In this document: one piece after another, positions 44,776 to 55,768 of the stretch
How the letters are laid out: each line of letters begins with the position of its first letter
Numbering within the stretch: the first letter of the stretch is position 1
Source of the DNA: Alligator mississippiensis
Lineage: Eukaryota > Chordata > Crocodylia > Alligatoridae
NCBI RefSeq assembly: GCF_030867095.1
Contig: NC_081824.1
Span: 236,432,719-236,496,718 of the forward strand
DNA length: 64,000 bases
Reading direction: 5' to 3'
Translations under genes and position numbers: made by a program
Notes under the pieces: model-generated
The model's database searches: none
Told to the model about the DNA's origin: nothing
Seen by the model: the letters and a program-made list of their open reading frames with translations, nothing else

Positions 44776-47339
44776 GATTAGGGAGATCAGGGTGACCTGC
44801 AGTGGAGACATTAGACAGGCCTTGAAGGGTGCTGGCCTAGGGCAAAATATAGATGGAAGAAAAGAACTTAATGACTTTCAGGCTTTACTCCAAGTGCCCC
44901 TGTTTAGATCGGGAGGAAACAGAACACAAGTTAGCTCTTGTGGGTGGGGGGGCTTGGAGTCTGCCTGTATGGTCCAAGTGCAGCAGGTAGGGGGGCCTTG
45001 CATGTGTCCCAGCTTGTCCCGTAGGCTCCTCAGGCTGTTGAAGACTCCCAAGTGAAGCTGAATGGCTGAGCCACTCCTGATTTGGCTGGTGGGGACATCA
45101 TGGCCTCCCACCTGGATGCTGGATGAGTAGGCCCCGAGGGCTTTGAGTGCCCATGCCCTGGCACTGGGCCATGTCTTTCCTGTTATGGTCTCCTCTGGTC
45201 CTGCATCATGGGCACCACTGCATATAACCCAGGCTACCTGGGCACCATCTTCCTTCTCCTCTCCCTCCCTAACCTGCCCCCAGGGGCACATACTGGCATG
45301 CGGGGGAATGCAGTGCGACGATGAGACATTGTTTTAATCAAATGTTGAAGCTGCCAAACTGTTAGTGTGTTTATTAAACAAAAACTGTACAGCTTTGCCC
45401 ACTCTAGAACTTGGAATCTTCTTCTCCATTAATATTGGGAGTGGGGAAAGACCTTGCCTATACCAGGTGGTTATACTGTTGAAGGCGGTAGGAGGGTGGG
45501 CAGCTGCAGGGGGGTCAACTTAACAAACATGGGCAGCAGAGGGAATGCTGTGCTCAAAACTGTCGCCCCTCAGTTTTATTAAATGTTGCAGCTGCCAAAC
45601 TTCTCATGTATATAATAAAGAAAAACTGGAAGGTTGCCCACTCCAGAACTTGGACCAGAGGCCAGGGATCTACCATTCTCTGCAGTGGAACCTGGGCCCG
45701 CAGTGGCCTGGCCTGTGGGCTAGTGGGATGCTCCGCTGCCCTCCCATCCCTGCACTTCTCTTTGGGGCCTTGCACCTATACTGGTGGCTATCAGCAGCTG
45801 TGTGTAGAGAGTTGGCTCTGGAAGGCAGGTTGAATCAATGCTGCCCTGGTATCAGGTCTTAGACAGTCTGGTCCCCCTCCCCTCTTGTACTGCCACTCCC
45901 CAGAGCAGGCCCCACAAAATGCCTTCCTGGCTTCTCAGATCATGGGTCAGCAGCTCCCACGCACCAGATCTCCTGTTCTGGGGTCCCCCTGACCCTCAGC
46001 ATCTCCCAGTCAATGTGTAGTGTGGAGCATTCCCCCACAACTGCCATCTAGCGCCCCCTTCCCACCTCCCCATGGGACTGTCAAGCATGTCACCCCAGGG
46101 AAGAGTCCCTGGAGCAGGACTCTCCATACCACAGGTTGGGGGGGTGCAGCAACCTACCCCACCACTCTGGCCTGGGAAAGCAACAGTCTCCCTGTAACAG
46201 GGGTCCCACTGACACCACTCAGGGGTGTTGTAGCTTGGTCCCAAGTGGTTTTTTACCCTGTGCATAAACTCCTTATCCTGGTGCAGTATGTGTGACCTCC
46301 CTCAGCAGCTGGCCATCCATAGACCTTGTTCTCGGACTTTTGCAGCATGTTTCTAGGCAGCTCGCTGAAGTGCTGAGGCACCATGGGTGCAAGCGTTCAC
46401 CAGCCCGTCCATTGCAACCCCCTACACTGATGGTGCCCTTTGGTCCTCATGTTGCTGGCACTGCCTATTCACACGTATCCAGTGCTCTGCAGGTATTTGG
46501 GCAACCATCCTGGATCCACATCTTGTGCTACACAACCAGGCCTGTCATGCACCAATGCCAAGTCTGCAGACAAGGGAGACATGGAAGGACCTCTGGTTAG
46601 TTCCCTGTCTGTCTGTCTCTGGTGAGACCCTTTCACCTGCCTGGGGCCAGAACCTGTGCAGCTGCTTATAACCTGGTACTGACCATGGCACAGGATGTCC
46701 ACATTCCACCTCTTAGCTGGGAAAACCCAGATGCCTGGGTTCCATCTACCTGCTGTAGGAGCCAGAAGGCCTGGAAAATCCAGATGTCAGGACTCAGAGG
46801 CGTGAGCCTTCTCCAGTTCTTGAGGAGGAGAGGGAGGAAGGAAGTGTGTGTGTGGGGGGGGGGGGGGGGAGGGGGTTGCTATGGAGAATTCCTGTTTCCT
46901 GCTGCACCTTACCTGCAGCAGTGCTCATTTGGAGCTGCTCTGCCAAATGACACCCAGGAGATCTCCACTGAATACATGCAGATTCACCTGTTGGTTACAC
47001 TTCTACTGTGGGGCTCAAAAAAAGCTTTCAGTGTATATCAGGGTCCGTTTGGGTTAGGGTTTGTGTCAGGTGCATCTGGGTCAGGAAAGCAACGTGATCT
47101 TGAGGGATGGGGTGGTCTGTTGACAATTACCCAGATTTACAGCCCCACTCAACATCACAGATTAATAAGCTCCCAACAGGAGTAGGGGGAGACTGGTCCT
47201 GGCACTTCTGCTTCATTCCAGGCCAATGGCATGCAGTCTGGGGGGTGGGGGATTGTTTGAAAGGCACAAAATCAGTGAGAAGCATCAATAAATCAGTACC
47301 ATCATTCTTGCACGTGAACCATCATTGAGCTGAGACCAT
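44776..47339. other. Unassigned repeat-rich DNA within the gypsy region
   Basis: A direct repeat of about 83 bp occurs at 45331-45414 and 45573-45654 (aatgttgaagctgccaaact / aatgttgcagctgccaaact, and tgcccactctagaacttgga / tgcccactccagaacttgga), spaced 242 bp. A G run lies at 46854-46869. ORFs of up to 187 codons are low-complexity and unrecognised. This is where the protease-RT part of the gypsy element would be expected, but I cannot identify it. Confidence 0.45.
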
Positions 47340-48115
47340 ATTGAATATCAGAATATGCAACCACATCCTTCCCTATGAGCATACCAATCTACTAAGGAGT
47401 CACATTAGACTGTTCCCTCACCTATAAACATCACATTCAGAAGGTCAGCAGTAAAGTGTCTGCACAGGGCTGCCTTATGATAGCATAACATGAGGTTCCA
47501 ACTTCAAAGTGTTCAGAACCACTGCACTTACAATGCTATATGACTCAGCAGATAATAGTGCTCCTGTATGGTCCAGAAGTTGTCTCACTAAAAAACTCAA
47601 CACTACTTAACAGTGTGCATAAACTCATAACAGGCTGCACAACTTACACACAGATGTATTCCCTGCACTCTTGGGCATTAGACCAAGTGACATAAGACAG
47701 ACGATAACTACTCCCCTGCTACCAGGTTTCTGGGCCTGTGGAGAGTCTGACAGGCTGGGTACTGTGGCCTTGTGTGTTGAGCTAAAATTAGATACAGGGT
47801 GGGGTGAATGGAAAGGAAATTATTGTTCAAAGGAATCTGGTCTGAAACCTATTAGTACAGCTTTTTATACCAACACCAAATTAGTCCCCACTGGGCACAA
47901 CTTTGACAGAGAAGCATGGGTCAAACTGAACAGATCAAAATCTGGATATGGACATTTCAAAACAAGACTGTACAAGATAAACATCTAGGACAACCCCCTA
48001 TGTGAATGTGGTGTCCACAATCAGCACAGAACCTAATCAAAAGCTGTAATCTTGACAAATGCCCAGACAGGGTAGATGGAATCTGCACACTGAGTGATAT
48101 TATTAGTTAGTGGCT
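47340..48115 (+). pseudogene. C-terminal fragment of another LINE ORF
   Basis: Decayed plus-strand coding sequence: YLGV-like TLDCSLTYKHHIQKV (about 47390-47440), a stop-ridden stretch, then TNTKLVPTGHNFDREAWVKLNRSKSGYGHFKTRL (about 47865-47970) and, after a stop, CECGVHNQH. The order fits the region after RT in LINEs that carry a terminal DREAWVKLNRxRTGxGR / CxCG module. It has many stops. The clade is unknown and it is neither CR1 nor the 35-38 kb element. Confidence 0.55.
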
Positions 48116-49119
48116 CATAACTGGCTGCGGGGGAGCAGAAGAGGCAGGGGGGTGAAAACAGGGGCTTCACAGCCTTGGGGTGGAGCCAGCCAGGCGCTTG
48201 GGTAGACCACATGGGCTCTGGCCTAGGCTACACTGCCACCCTGCGAGATGGGGTTGAATAGGGAGCTGCAATGCTCTATGGGATGTTGGTAGAATGCAAC
48301 CTACCATGAATCGCAATGGGATCTGGTACAGATGTTTGTTATAGTACTCTAGCCTACAGTGCTGAAGTCCAATAGCATATCCATTCAGGGTTATCTTAGA
48401 GCGGGATCCACCGTTTTTATAATACTCTTTGGGCCCTGACTATCTATTCAGTTATGTCTGTAGAGCACTTTCTGTGCACCTACTGTGCAATAAGTGTAAC
48501 TTCTGTACCTGGCCTCAGGTACTAAGACAGACTAGTCAATGATCTACAAGGAAGAAACAGGAGTGGGGTTGTTTTTAGTATGGGGAACTATGACACATAG
48601 CCTGACACAGTCCCCACACAATGGTAGAGGGGACAACTCCATGACTCAGAACAAGACACTAGTTCTGCGCATCCCTATACCAAAGACCAAATAAACTGTA
48701 GTGATGGGGCTTGCACAGTGGAAGGTCAAGCACAAAAGGAGGAAAAAAATTCCCTTTTGAAGACCTAAGCAAAGGTCAGAGGAAGGAAATTGCTCTTTGT
48801 TCTTACTGACTCAGCCTGTGGACAGACTTTAACAAGGGCAGAGATAGTAATCTGTTAGTATGTTTACATGAGGAGGCTTAAACATATAAGAGGGTCTAAA
48901 TAAAGATTATTGTATCTGAACAGACTCATAAGATGTTAGCATGCCTTGCTGAAGAACTTCCCAATCTTATACTAGTGGGCAGGGACAGGCCAGACTCTAG
49001 AGGCTTAGCAGCAAAAGCCTGAGACACAAGGAGTGCAGGACAAAGGAAGAGCGGAGAGGAGGAAATAAAGTTGAGGGCTCATTAGACAAAACCTGCACAC
49101 ACTCAGGAAGGAGGAGAGG
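48116..49119. other. Unassigned, no gene seen
   Basis: No recognisable ORF or repeat ends. Confidence 0.4.
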
Positions 49120-50475
49120 CTTGGCAGATGCTAGAGAGGAGGTAGAGGAATTTGCTATAACAGAGGTAGAAGAAATTTTAAGTAGAGGCCAATGGAAGCT
49201 AGAACAGGCTTGGGAAGAAGAATCATAGAAAATCTATGAAGGATCCCTAGTCAAGGTTAATGAGGAAGTACAGCATCCCAACCTAATAAGTATGTACCCC
49301 AAGTTTGAAGTATGCCATGACTTTTTATTTTGGGTAAGTAAAGTGAAGACTGAAGGTGAGGATATTGAAGTTATTAGTTGCCTAAGATGTATAGGAGGTG
49401 TAGCATGCACAGTAGGGGGTGCTACTTCGCAAAGCCACCCACCTTACTGTGCCAGGACCAAAAACCTTGCTTTGGGAGTCTCCCTTAAGGAGCCTACAGC
49501 TGGTTGTCCCACTTCCTGGAGAACACTCACAAGCCTGGGGTAATGCTGCCACCACCCGGGCACTGGTCTTTGGCAGGGCTCTGTGTAGCCCAGGGCACAC
49601 AGACCCTGAAAACCTTAGGGGTGCTTTGCCCACAGCAATATTTCTGGGTGCTTCTTTAAGGCCAAAGCATCCCAAAACAGCATCAGGTAGAACTGAAGGA
49701 AAATAAAAAGACTAACTTTTCTGGCCAAGCTGGGAGCAGAAGGCCTCCCTCCTCTCTCCACAGTATCACAGCAAGGCAAGAACACTTTTATTGATGGGGG
49801 GTGGGGGGGCAAGAAGTTCAACGAGGAAGTCAGAATACACTTTGAGCAAACAAAAACAACCTGAGTCTTACAAAGTCTGGGTACAGTAACCCTTTTAAGA
49901 TGTAACTGGCCTAGACATAATTCCTAACTCCCAGCTAGTTTCCAGGTTTTTACTTATAGAAAATCACCAGGCAGAAGCCTGGGGTCCTTGCTTGCAACCT
50001 TCAAAGTGCCTGCTGGGAGGAAGAGAAAGCTCTCCCCCCACCTCTCCCAAGGAATTTTATTTAGCCAGGTCACCTAATTGACCAACCTGAACCAAGAAGA
50101 AAGCAAGGAGAGAGAGGGGTCACTTGGGCTGACTCAAGCGAGAGGCAGAGAGAGAGGGGGAGGGGATTTCTTCACAGGAAGGTCCTGATAAGGATCACCC
50201 ATGAAACACCCATGCCCGAATTGCCAACTGATGGCAGCAGGAAAGCTCCCAGTTTCCACTTAGTGTCCATGTCCCTAACAGAGGTATTGTTCAAGAGGAT
50301 AGCCATGAACACAGAAGGACCAGAAGAGAAAAGTACACTCAGATACCAATATATACTGATCGCTATGAACTATGACACCTACTACCCAGAAGTAATCCCA
50401 ATACAAATGATAACAGCCCTGAAGGTAACAGAGGAATCAATTAAACCCTTCACTGGGGGGTGCCTTAAGAGAAGT
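49120..50475 (+). pseudogene. Gypsy pol remnant: pre-integrase and integrase, catalytically dead
   Basis: First piece at about 49130-49385: EEVEEF...GQWKLEQAWEEE, a stop, then MYPKFEVCHDFLFWVSK, resembling the 'xxFEVRxGLLYRV' segment before the integrase zinc finger. About 0.8 kb of unrelated sequence (49390-50190, with gaacacttttattgatgggg at 49780) interrupts it. Second piece at 50212-50460: PELPTDGSRKAP, FKRIAMNTEGP, YILIAMNYDTYYPEVIPIQM, ITALKVTEESIKPF, the start of the integrase core. Both positions where the family has Asp (AMD.xGP and DY.TRYPE) read Asn. The frame leaves integrase similarity after KPF. It is on the same strand as the LTR and gag at 43-44.8 kb. Confidence 0.72.
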
Positions 50476-50627
50476 AGTTTTATGGAAAGTAATGTTATGT
50501 CCTGAGTCATAATTAAGGCCATACATTTTCATCCTCTTACTATAAAAGCAGATTCTCTAGTTAATAATTGTCCAGCTATGCAGGGCTCAGAGGAAGTCAT
50601 GAAACTTTAGAAATGGCTTTTCTATGC
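50374..50627 (+). repeat. Arm 1 of a near-perfect 254-bp inverted repeat
   Basis: It starts gacacctactacccagaagt inside the integrase remnant and ends ...aaatggcttttctatgc. It matches 53567-53820 on the opposite strand at 253 of 254 positions; the single difference is agtaatccc against agtaagccc. The right edge coincides with the first copy of the target duplication of the hAT at 50628. Confidence 0.97.
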
Positions 50628-50954
50628 CAGTGGTTCTCAACCTTTTCAGAAACAAGGTACCCCTCCATAACATTTCTGAATTTCAAAAACTAATTTATCT
50701 ATCACAGTGGGGCTTTATCTTTTACTAATTCTTTTCTTATAATTATTTTGTTGCAAAGGACTCAGAAAGACCACAACAGGTCAGAGTGTTGTTGATGTTG
50801 TGGATTCTTATTTGAAGTCTCTGGGTCTATCCTGTGATTTGTGTGTAGGTGTTTGCATACCTAACAGTGCTAATACTGTGTGACATCCCACAGCACCCTT
50901 AAAAGGATCTTATGACATCCCAGCGTCCTTTGGTATTCTGGTTGAGAATTACTG
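50628..50954. mobile_element. hAT MITE with perfect 8-bp duplication
   Basis: The 327-bp element has duplications ttctatgc at 50620-50627 and 50955-50962. The ends are cagtggttctcaaccttttc and ...ctggttgagaattactg. It sits exactly at the end of inverted-repeat arm 1. Confidence 0.9.
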
Positions 50955-50962
50955 TTCTATGC

Positions 50963-52689
50963 TTAAAAATGTCATGGTTTCAACGTTTGACATCTTGACT
51001 CCTTCAGCAAGGAAGGTAGGAGTCCTTTCTTACTACCCACCTACGTGAAGTCCCAGAGCTAAATTCTTCACAGTTGCACCTCCCCAGCATAGAATATATC
51101 TTCTAGTTTCTAGACATAGAGGATAATGAAGTAACAGCTTTATTGTCTGCCCTTTCTTGCAGCCAGCATACTAATTGGGGTGGAAAATTACATATCTGAA
51201 GTGAAGAATGAAGCATTTCTTTAGCAAGTAGTTTCAAGCAAAGGGCAGGTGTTTGACGCTGCTGAGATGTCCTGGCAGAGACATAGGAGAGGACAGATTG
51301 AAAGATGAGGCAGTTGAAGGCCCATGATAAACACATTATTTTGCCTAGTTCTGCAAACTCTCTCCTGTTCTTGCAATTTATTACATGACCAGCATCTTCA
51401 CGTTCAGTTTTGCCAATGCTCAGAATTTTACCATAAACCAATATTTGTTTAGTTATTTATTTTCCCTTCAAAGCCCCAGATCCTGGAGACAGGTGGTTAT
51501 ATGAAAATCTCAGCTTTAATTTTTAAAAAGTAAGTTTCTAGCAGTCACAGTGCTAAAGAAAAGCTTAGAAACATGTTTTAAGTGTGCCTTAAAGTCTCAA
51601 ATACTAGAAGGCATACAGGAAGAACCTAAACTTGCAAAAGGGAAGGGGGAGAGAGAAAAGCATCCCTCATGATTTTTAAGGTAATCTTGTGATTTTTAGC
51701 AGGTGTGATGCGGTATTTTGAGTACCTAAAATTGACAAGGTTGTTATATGCATTCAATAGGCTGCTTTATGAGATGCTGGTTCCTTACCCTGGGTTTCTT
51801 TTTATTATGTGTCTAAGGTTTCTAAAGAGCTGGTGATTTACTTAGGTCTGATTAAAAAAAAAAGTTTTGCTGGTATAGTGATGTCACTTACACATGTATA
51901 AAAATCCATGTCCCGTAATCAAAGAACTATTCATGGTATGGGCTACGTCTCCCTAGGAGCATTTGAGGGTATAGTTACACCTATATAGCTTTTACATATA
52001 AGCCTAAACATATTGCAAATGAGATGAAGGAGGCATCGATGGGTGGTTTGTACTGAAAATTAAAATAAATTATCTTAAAACACTGTCCATTAATTAACCC
52101 CACATTTAATCCTTATTCACTTTAGTTACTCATACAGTTTAATTAAAGTGCCTTGGGACCATGTATGTTGGCTGAGGCACAGCTGAAGTGAGGAAACAGA
52201 ATTTCCATTCTGACAAAATCAAAGCTGCAGAAACTTGTGCTATCTGTGCTGCCATGTAGTAGTTGACCTAAACACTAAACAGATATGTTATGGGAAGTCA
52301 GAGAGGGTTTCTACCAGGACTACTTCATCTTATTAGTGATTTTGCCCTGCAGGTCCCTGTCTCCTTCTAGCAGTGGGTGCTTTGTGACTGTCTATGTGAT
52401 GAAAGGATTTTCAACAAAATAAATGAAAGTCAAATTCATCTACGGTATGAAACACAGTTATCTCAATAAGAAATAGTACTGAGTTTAGCTTAAAATGTAC
52501 ATGGCTTAATACTTTTTATTAAACCCATCATCAATTTCCATAAATATGGCACCAAGCGATATGGCCCTTCTATGCAGTCTGCATCTGGACAGACAAAGCA
52601 ATTGAGAAAGATTTTTAAAAAATGAAATTATTTATATGAAGGCAGTTATCACTCCTCCTGTGAGAGGTGTAGCTGGGCACTGGAGTGCT
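50963..52689. other. Loop of the inverted repeat, no gene seen
   Basis: A+T-rich sequence. A 112-codon minus-strand ORF (51103-51441) has no recognisable feature. Confidence 0.45.
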
Positions 52690-52900
52690 CTGGTGGGGAG
52701 CCATGCACAGGGCAGCATTGGTAGCTGTGACATGGCAGCTGCTGTTATTTTTTCACACAGCTTCCCCACCACCCACCTGGGTGGACACCCCCTTTCCTTT
52801 CATTATGCTACTGCCTCCTCTCATTTACTCTGACTTTCATCAGGGGCTGTCCCAACAAAAGGCAGAATGCAAACTACAGAATGGGAATGTAATGTGTTTT
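52690..52900 (+). repeat. Dispersed repeat, copy A
   Basis: This copy (gagccatgcacagggcagca, ggcagctgctgttatttttt, aggggctgtcccaacaaaag, gcagaatgcaaact) reappears inverted at about 55050-55250. Identity is moderate, so it is an old interspersed repeat rather than a recent duplication. Confidence 0.65.
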
Positions 52901-53566
52901 GGAAATATGTCTTGCTATGAGGTCCAGCAGATCGGAGTATAAAGAATGAAAATCGTTTAGAAAACCTTCTAACATATCAGCTGATCACAGCTCACCTTGA
53001 AAAACCATGACATCATGTACTAACCTTTGGCTGAGATCCATGCCTCCTTGTTAAAGGCAAAATATTTGACTTTCTGAAATGCATCAGGAATATCTATTCT
53101 GGCTGTATCCACTAATGCAATAGAACGGGCCTCAGGAAAGGGACTCAGGTCTTAATTCTGATTTTGTTTGTACAGTTTGTAAACAGTCTTCTGTAGAGTT
53201 ACTCCTTATTTACACCAGGGTAACAGAGACTAGAATGAGTTCCTGAGTTTTCCAAGCTTAGTACAAGCTGCTATGTGACCCAAGGTACTAGTTCTCAAGC
53301 TGAATTGACAGGAGCCGTGCTAAGGAACACTCCAGCTGAACTGATAGAGAATCTGGGAAGACTGGTCAAAATGGCACATCTCAGTGGCAATGCAAATACA
53401 ATGAAAACATGGCAAAGGACTAATACATTTTTGCCCATCTACCCTGGACTTGCAAATCAAATCAGTGAACAGGCAGCTTCAAGGATTAAATCAGACTTTG
53501 CTACAAAACTATAATTATTTTATAAAGCAGCACAGCTAAGGCGAAATGCAACCACTGAGAAGGATA
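52901..53566. other. No recognised gene; one unexplained 79-codon ORF
   Basis: The ORF at 53275-53514 (plus) reads MTQGTSSQAELTGAVLRN... with helix-like composition (AELIENLGRLVKMAHL) and ends just before arm 2. I do not recognise it. It may be a retroelement scrap or chance. Confidence 0.35.
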
Positions 53567-53820
53567 GCATAGAAAAGCCATTTCTAAAGTTTCATGACTT
53601 CCTCTGAGCCCTGCATAGCTGGACAATTATTAACTAGAGAATCTGCTTTTATAGTAAGAGGATGAAAATGTATGGCCTTAATTATGACTCAGGACATAAC
53701 ATTACTTTCCATAAAACTACTTCTCTTAAGGCACCCCCCAGTGAAGGGTTTAATTGATTCCTCTGTTACCTTCAGGGCTGTTATCATTTGTATTGGGCTT
53801 ACTTCTGGGTAGTAGGTGTC
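53567..53820 (-). repeat. Arm 2 of the near-perfect 254-bp inverted repeat
   Basis: Reverse-complement copy of 50374-50627. Beyond the shared ttctatgc the neighbouring sequence differs from arm 1 (tatccttctc against the hAT insertion), and beyond gacacc it also differs. The integrase similarity continues only from arm 1, so arm 2 is probably the derived copy. Confidence 0.97.
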
Positions 53821-55040
53821 CTTTCCCCTCACTTTAGTGTGCAATCCTAAGCATTATTTACTGTACATTATTCAATTCTTTCTCTGAAAATAAAAGTATT
53901 CATCTCCTTCTGGGCTTTTCTGTGGCACTTATCATTACAGTATGTAAGTGCTTCACAAACTTCACTTTTTTCCCACCACAACACTCCTGGGAGATGAAAG
54001 GCAGACAAGGTTCTTTGGGTAAATCCAGTATGTTTTATTAGACCAACTCAAATAGTTGGAAACATTCTTCTTTGCAAGCTTTCAGGTACAGATACCCTCG
54101 TCAGGCTGAAGAAGCGTCTGCAGTTGATCTGTGCTCCTCTTGGATGGAATAGTAAAGCAGCCAGAGGCCAGTATGCATTAAAGGAAGCCAGTCAGTGAAA
54201 ATGTAAATTGAGGTAGTCAATGGGTGAGAGACAGGAGGCATGGGGAAAGGGAATGAATATAGCTGGAAAAAAGTGGAGAGGTTACCTGGGAAGTCAGATG
54301 TTAGGCAGGTTATAACGTGTCATAAATCCAATGTCTATTTTAGTCCATGATTTTTTGTGTCCAGTAGGTTGATGGAGTGAAGTTTGTAGGCTTGTCTACA
54401 AAAGGTGTTTTGTAAATTCTCTTTGAGGATATAGCTGAGAGGTGGGAGACAGAGTGGCTTTCTTATGAGAAATGTACCCCCACAGGTAATTGGGTATTCT
54501 TGTCTTTGATAGATTTACGGTGTGTAATCATTCTGTTTGTTTGGTTGGGGGACCCTGCAGAGGTGGGTGGAGCAGCTGCAGCCCCTCCCGCTGGGGAGCC
54601 TGGTGCTGGCGGCTCCTCCCCACACTGTGGAAGAAGCACAGAGACCCGCCTCCCTGGGCATGGGAGAGACCCCAGTCCATGTCCTGTCTTTCAAAGGGTT
54701 CCATGGGCCCCACATGGTGTTAAGGGGGTCCCACACAGGGTGATTTGCCCTGGAGGCCCACAACCTCCTAGGGTAGGCCCTGGGTACAGAAGCAGACTCA
54801 GCAGAGTTAAGTACCAGATAGAACCAAAGCTTGTGTGAAACTACATATGTAAAAACAGAAACAGTAAAACAGATATTATCACGTAACCAACAGGGAAGAA
54901 AGATTCATTAAAAACCTGATAAGGAGGAACAAAGATTGTTCAGGAGGGTGGTTATCATCCATGAAGTGCAGAGGTTAGCAAGTGAAGTCATATAATGGAC
55001 AGTGAAGTCATTGTCTGTGTTAAGTCCCTGATACTTAGTG
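53821..55040. other. Intergenic; MITE half-copy at 53998-54115
   Basis: 53998-54115 (aaggcagacaaggttctttg, ttttattagaccaactcaaa, ttctttgcaagctttcaggt) is an inverted unit of the 7560-type MITE. The G+C-rich block at 54540-54790 shares ccacactgtggaagaagcac-like sequence with the interior of the 55400 element. No gene was found. Confidence 0.5.
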
Positions 55041-55049
55041 TCCTATAGG

Positions 55050-55250
55050 ACACTATATTCTAGTTTGCATTCTGCCTTTGATGGGACAGCCCCTGCTGCA
55101 ATTAAGAGCTGAGGAAGGAGAGGTGGTGTGGTGAGGTGGAGTGCAAAAATAGCAGCAACTGCTAAGCTGCCAGGAGCACAAGCATTGACACTGCCCCAGG
55201 CATGGCTGCTGCACATGGTACTCAAGCACCTAATAGCACTGAGGGGAAGA
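55050..55250 (-). repeat. Dispersed repeat, copy B
   Basis: Inverted relative to 52690-52900 (agtttgcattctgcctttga, tgggacagcccctgctgcaa, aatagcagcaactgctaagc). The flank to about 55350 has gtgtagacac and aatgcacgtgtaaatgcgcc, typical of DNA-element ends. Confidence 0.6.
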
Positions 55251-55399
55251 GTGCCAAGGCCCTGCAAGTGTAGACACCTGCCAAAAATCACTTAGTGTGC
55301 ATTAGTTTAATGCACATTAAATTCAGTTGTGCTTAAATGCACGTGTAAATGCGCCCTTTGAGGCTATTACTTTGTTCCTCTTTTATCAGGTTTTTACTA

Positions 55400-55766
55400 C
55401 AGTAAAAGCTCCGGTAACCGGCATTTTACAAGCCGGCATGCTCAATTAACCGACATGCCAACTTGTAAGATAAAGTGAAACTGGAAGTGCCCACCGTGGC
55501 ACTTCCAGTTTCTCTGAGTCCCCACGGCCGGGGGCAAAGCAGCCTGTGCTGCTGAGCCCCCATGGCCCGGGGGCATAACAGGTTGTGCGGGGCTGTGCGG
55601 GACCCAACTCACTGTCCCGTGGGGCCCTCAGGGCCTGTAGGAGGGGCAGAGGGATGCCCCAGATGCGGTGGAAGAAGCAGAGGCCCGGGCCTCTCAATTA
55701 ACCGGCATATTTTGTTATCTGGCATCCCCCATTCGCAGGGGATGCCGGATAACACAGCTTTTACTG
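55400..55766. mobile_element. Tigger/pogo-type MITE with TA duplication
   Basis: The 367-bp element has ends cagtaaaagctccggtaacc and ...ggataacacagcttttactg. The 11-bp inverted repeats cagtaaaagct and agcttttactg are perfect and are flanked by TA (55398-55399 and 55767-55768). The sub-terminal motif aaccggcat / atgccgga and the TA duplication are typical of Tc1/mariner-pogo elements. The G+C-rich interior has no transposase. Confidence 0.92.
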
Positions 55767-55768
55767 TA

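Noticed and set aside
46622..47185. 187-codon plus-strand ORF
   Set aside because: It runs through a G run (VWGGGGGGGC) and overlaps other frames. No domain and no splice or homology support.
50374..53820. Treating the 254-bp inverted repeat as terminal repeats of one 3.4-kb DNA transposon
   Set aside because: One border lies within integrase similarity that continues outside the arm, no target duplication flanks the pair, and no transposase lies between.
50374..55250. A single large inverted duplication joining the 254-bp arms and the 52690/55050 pair
   Set aside because: The order is A, B, A', B' rather than A, B, B', A', and the second pair is far more diverged, so the two are independent.
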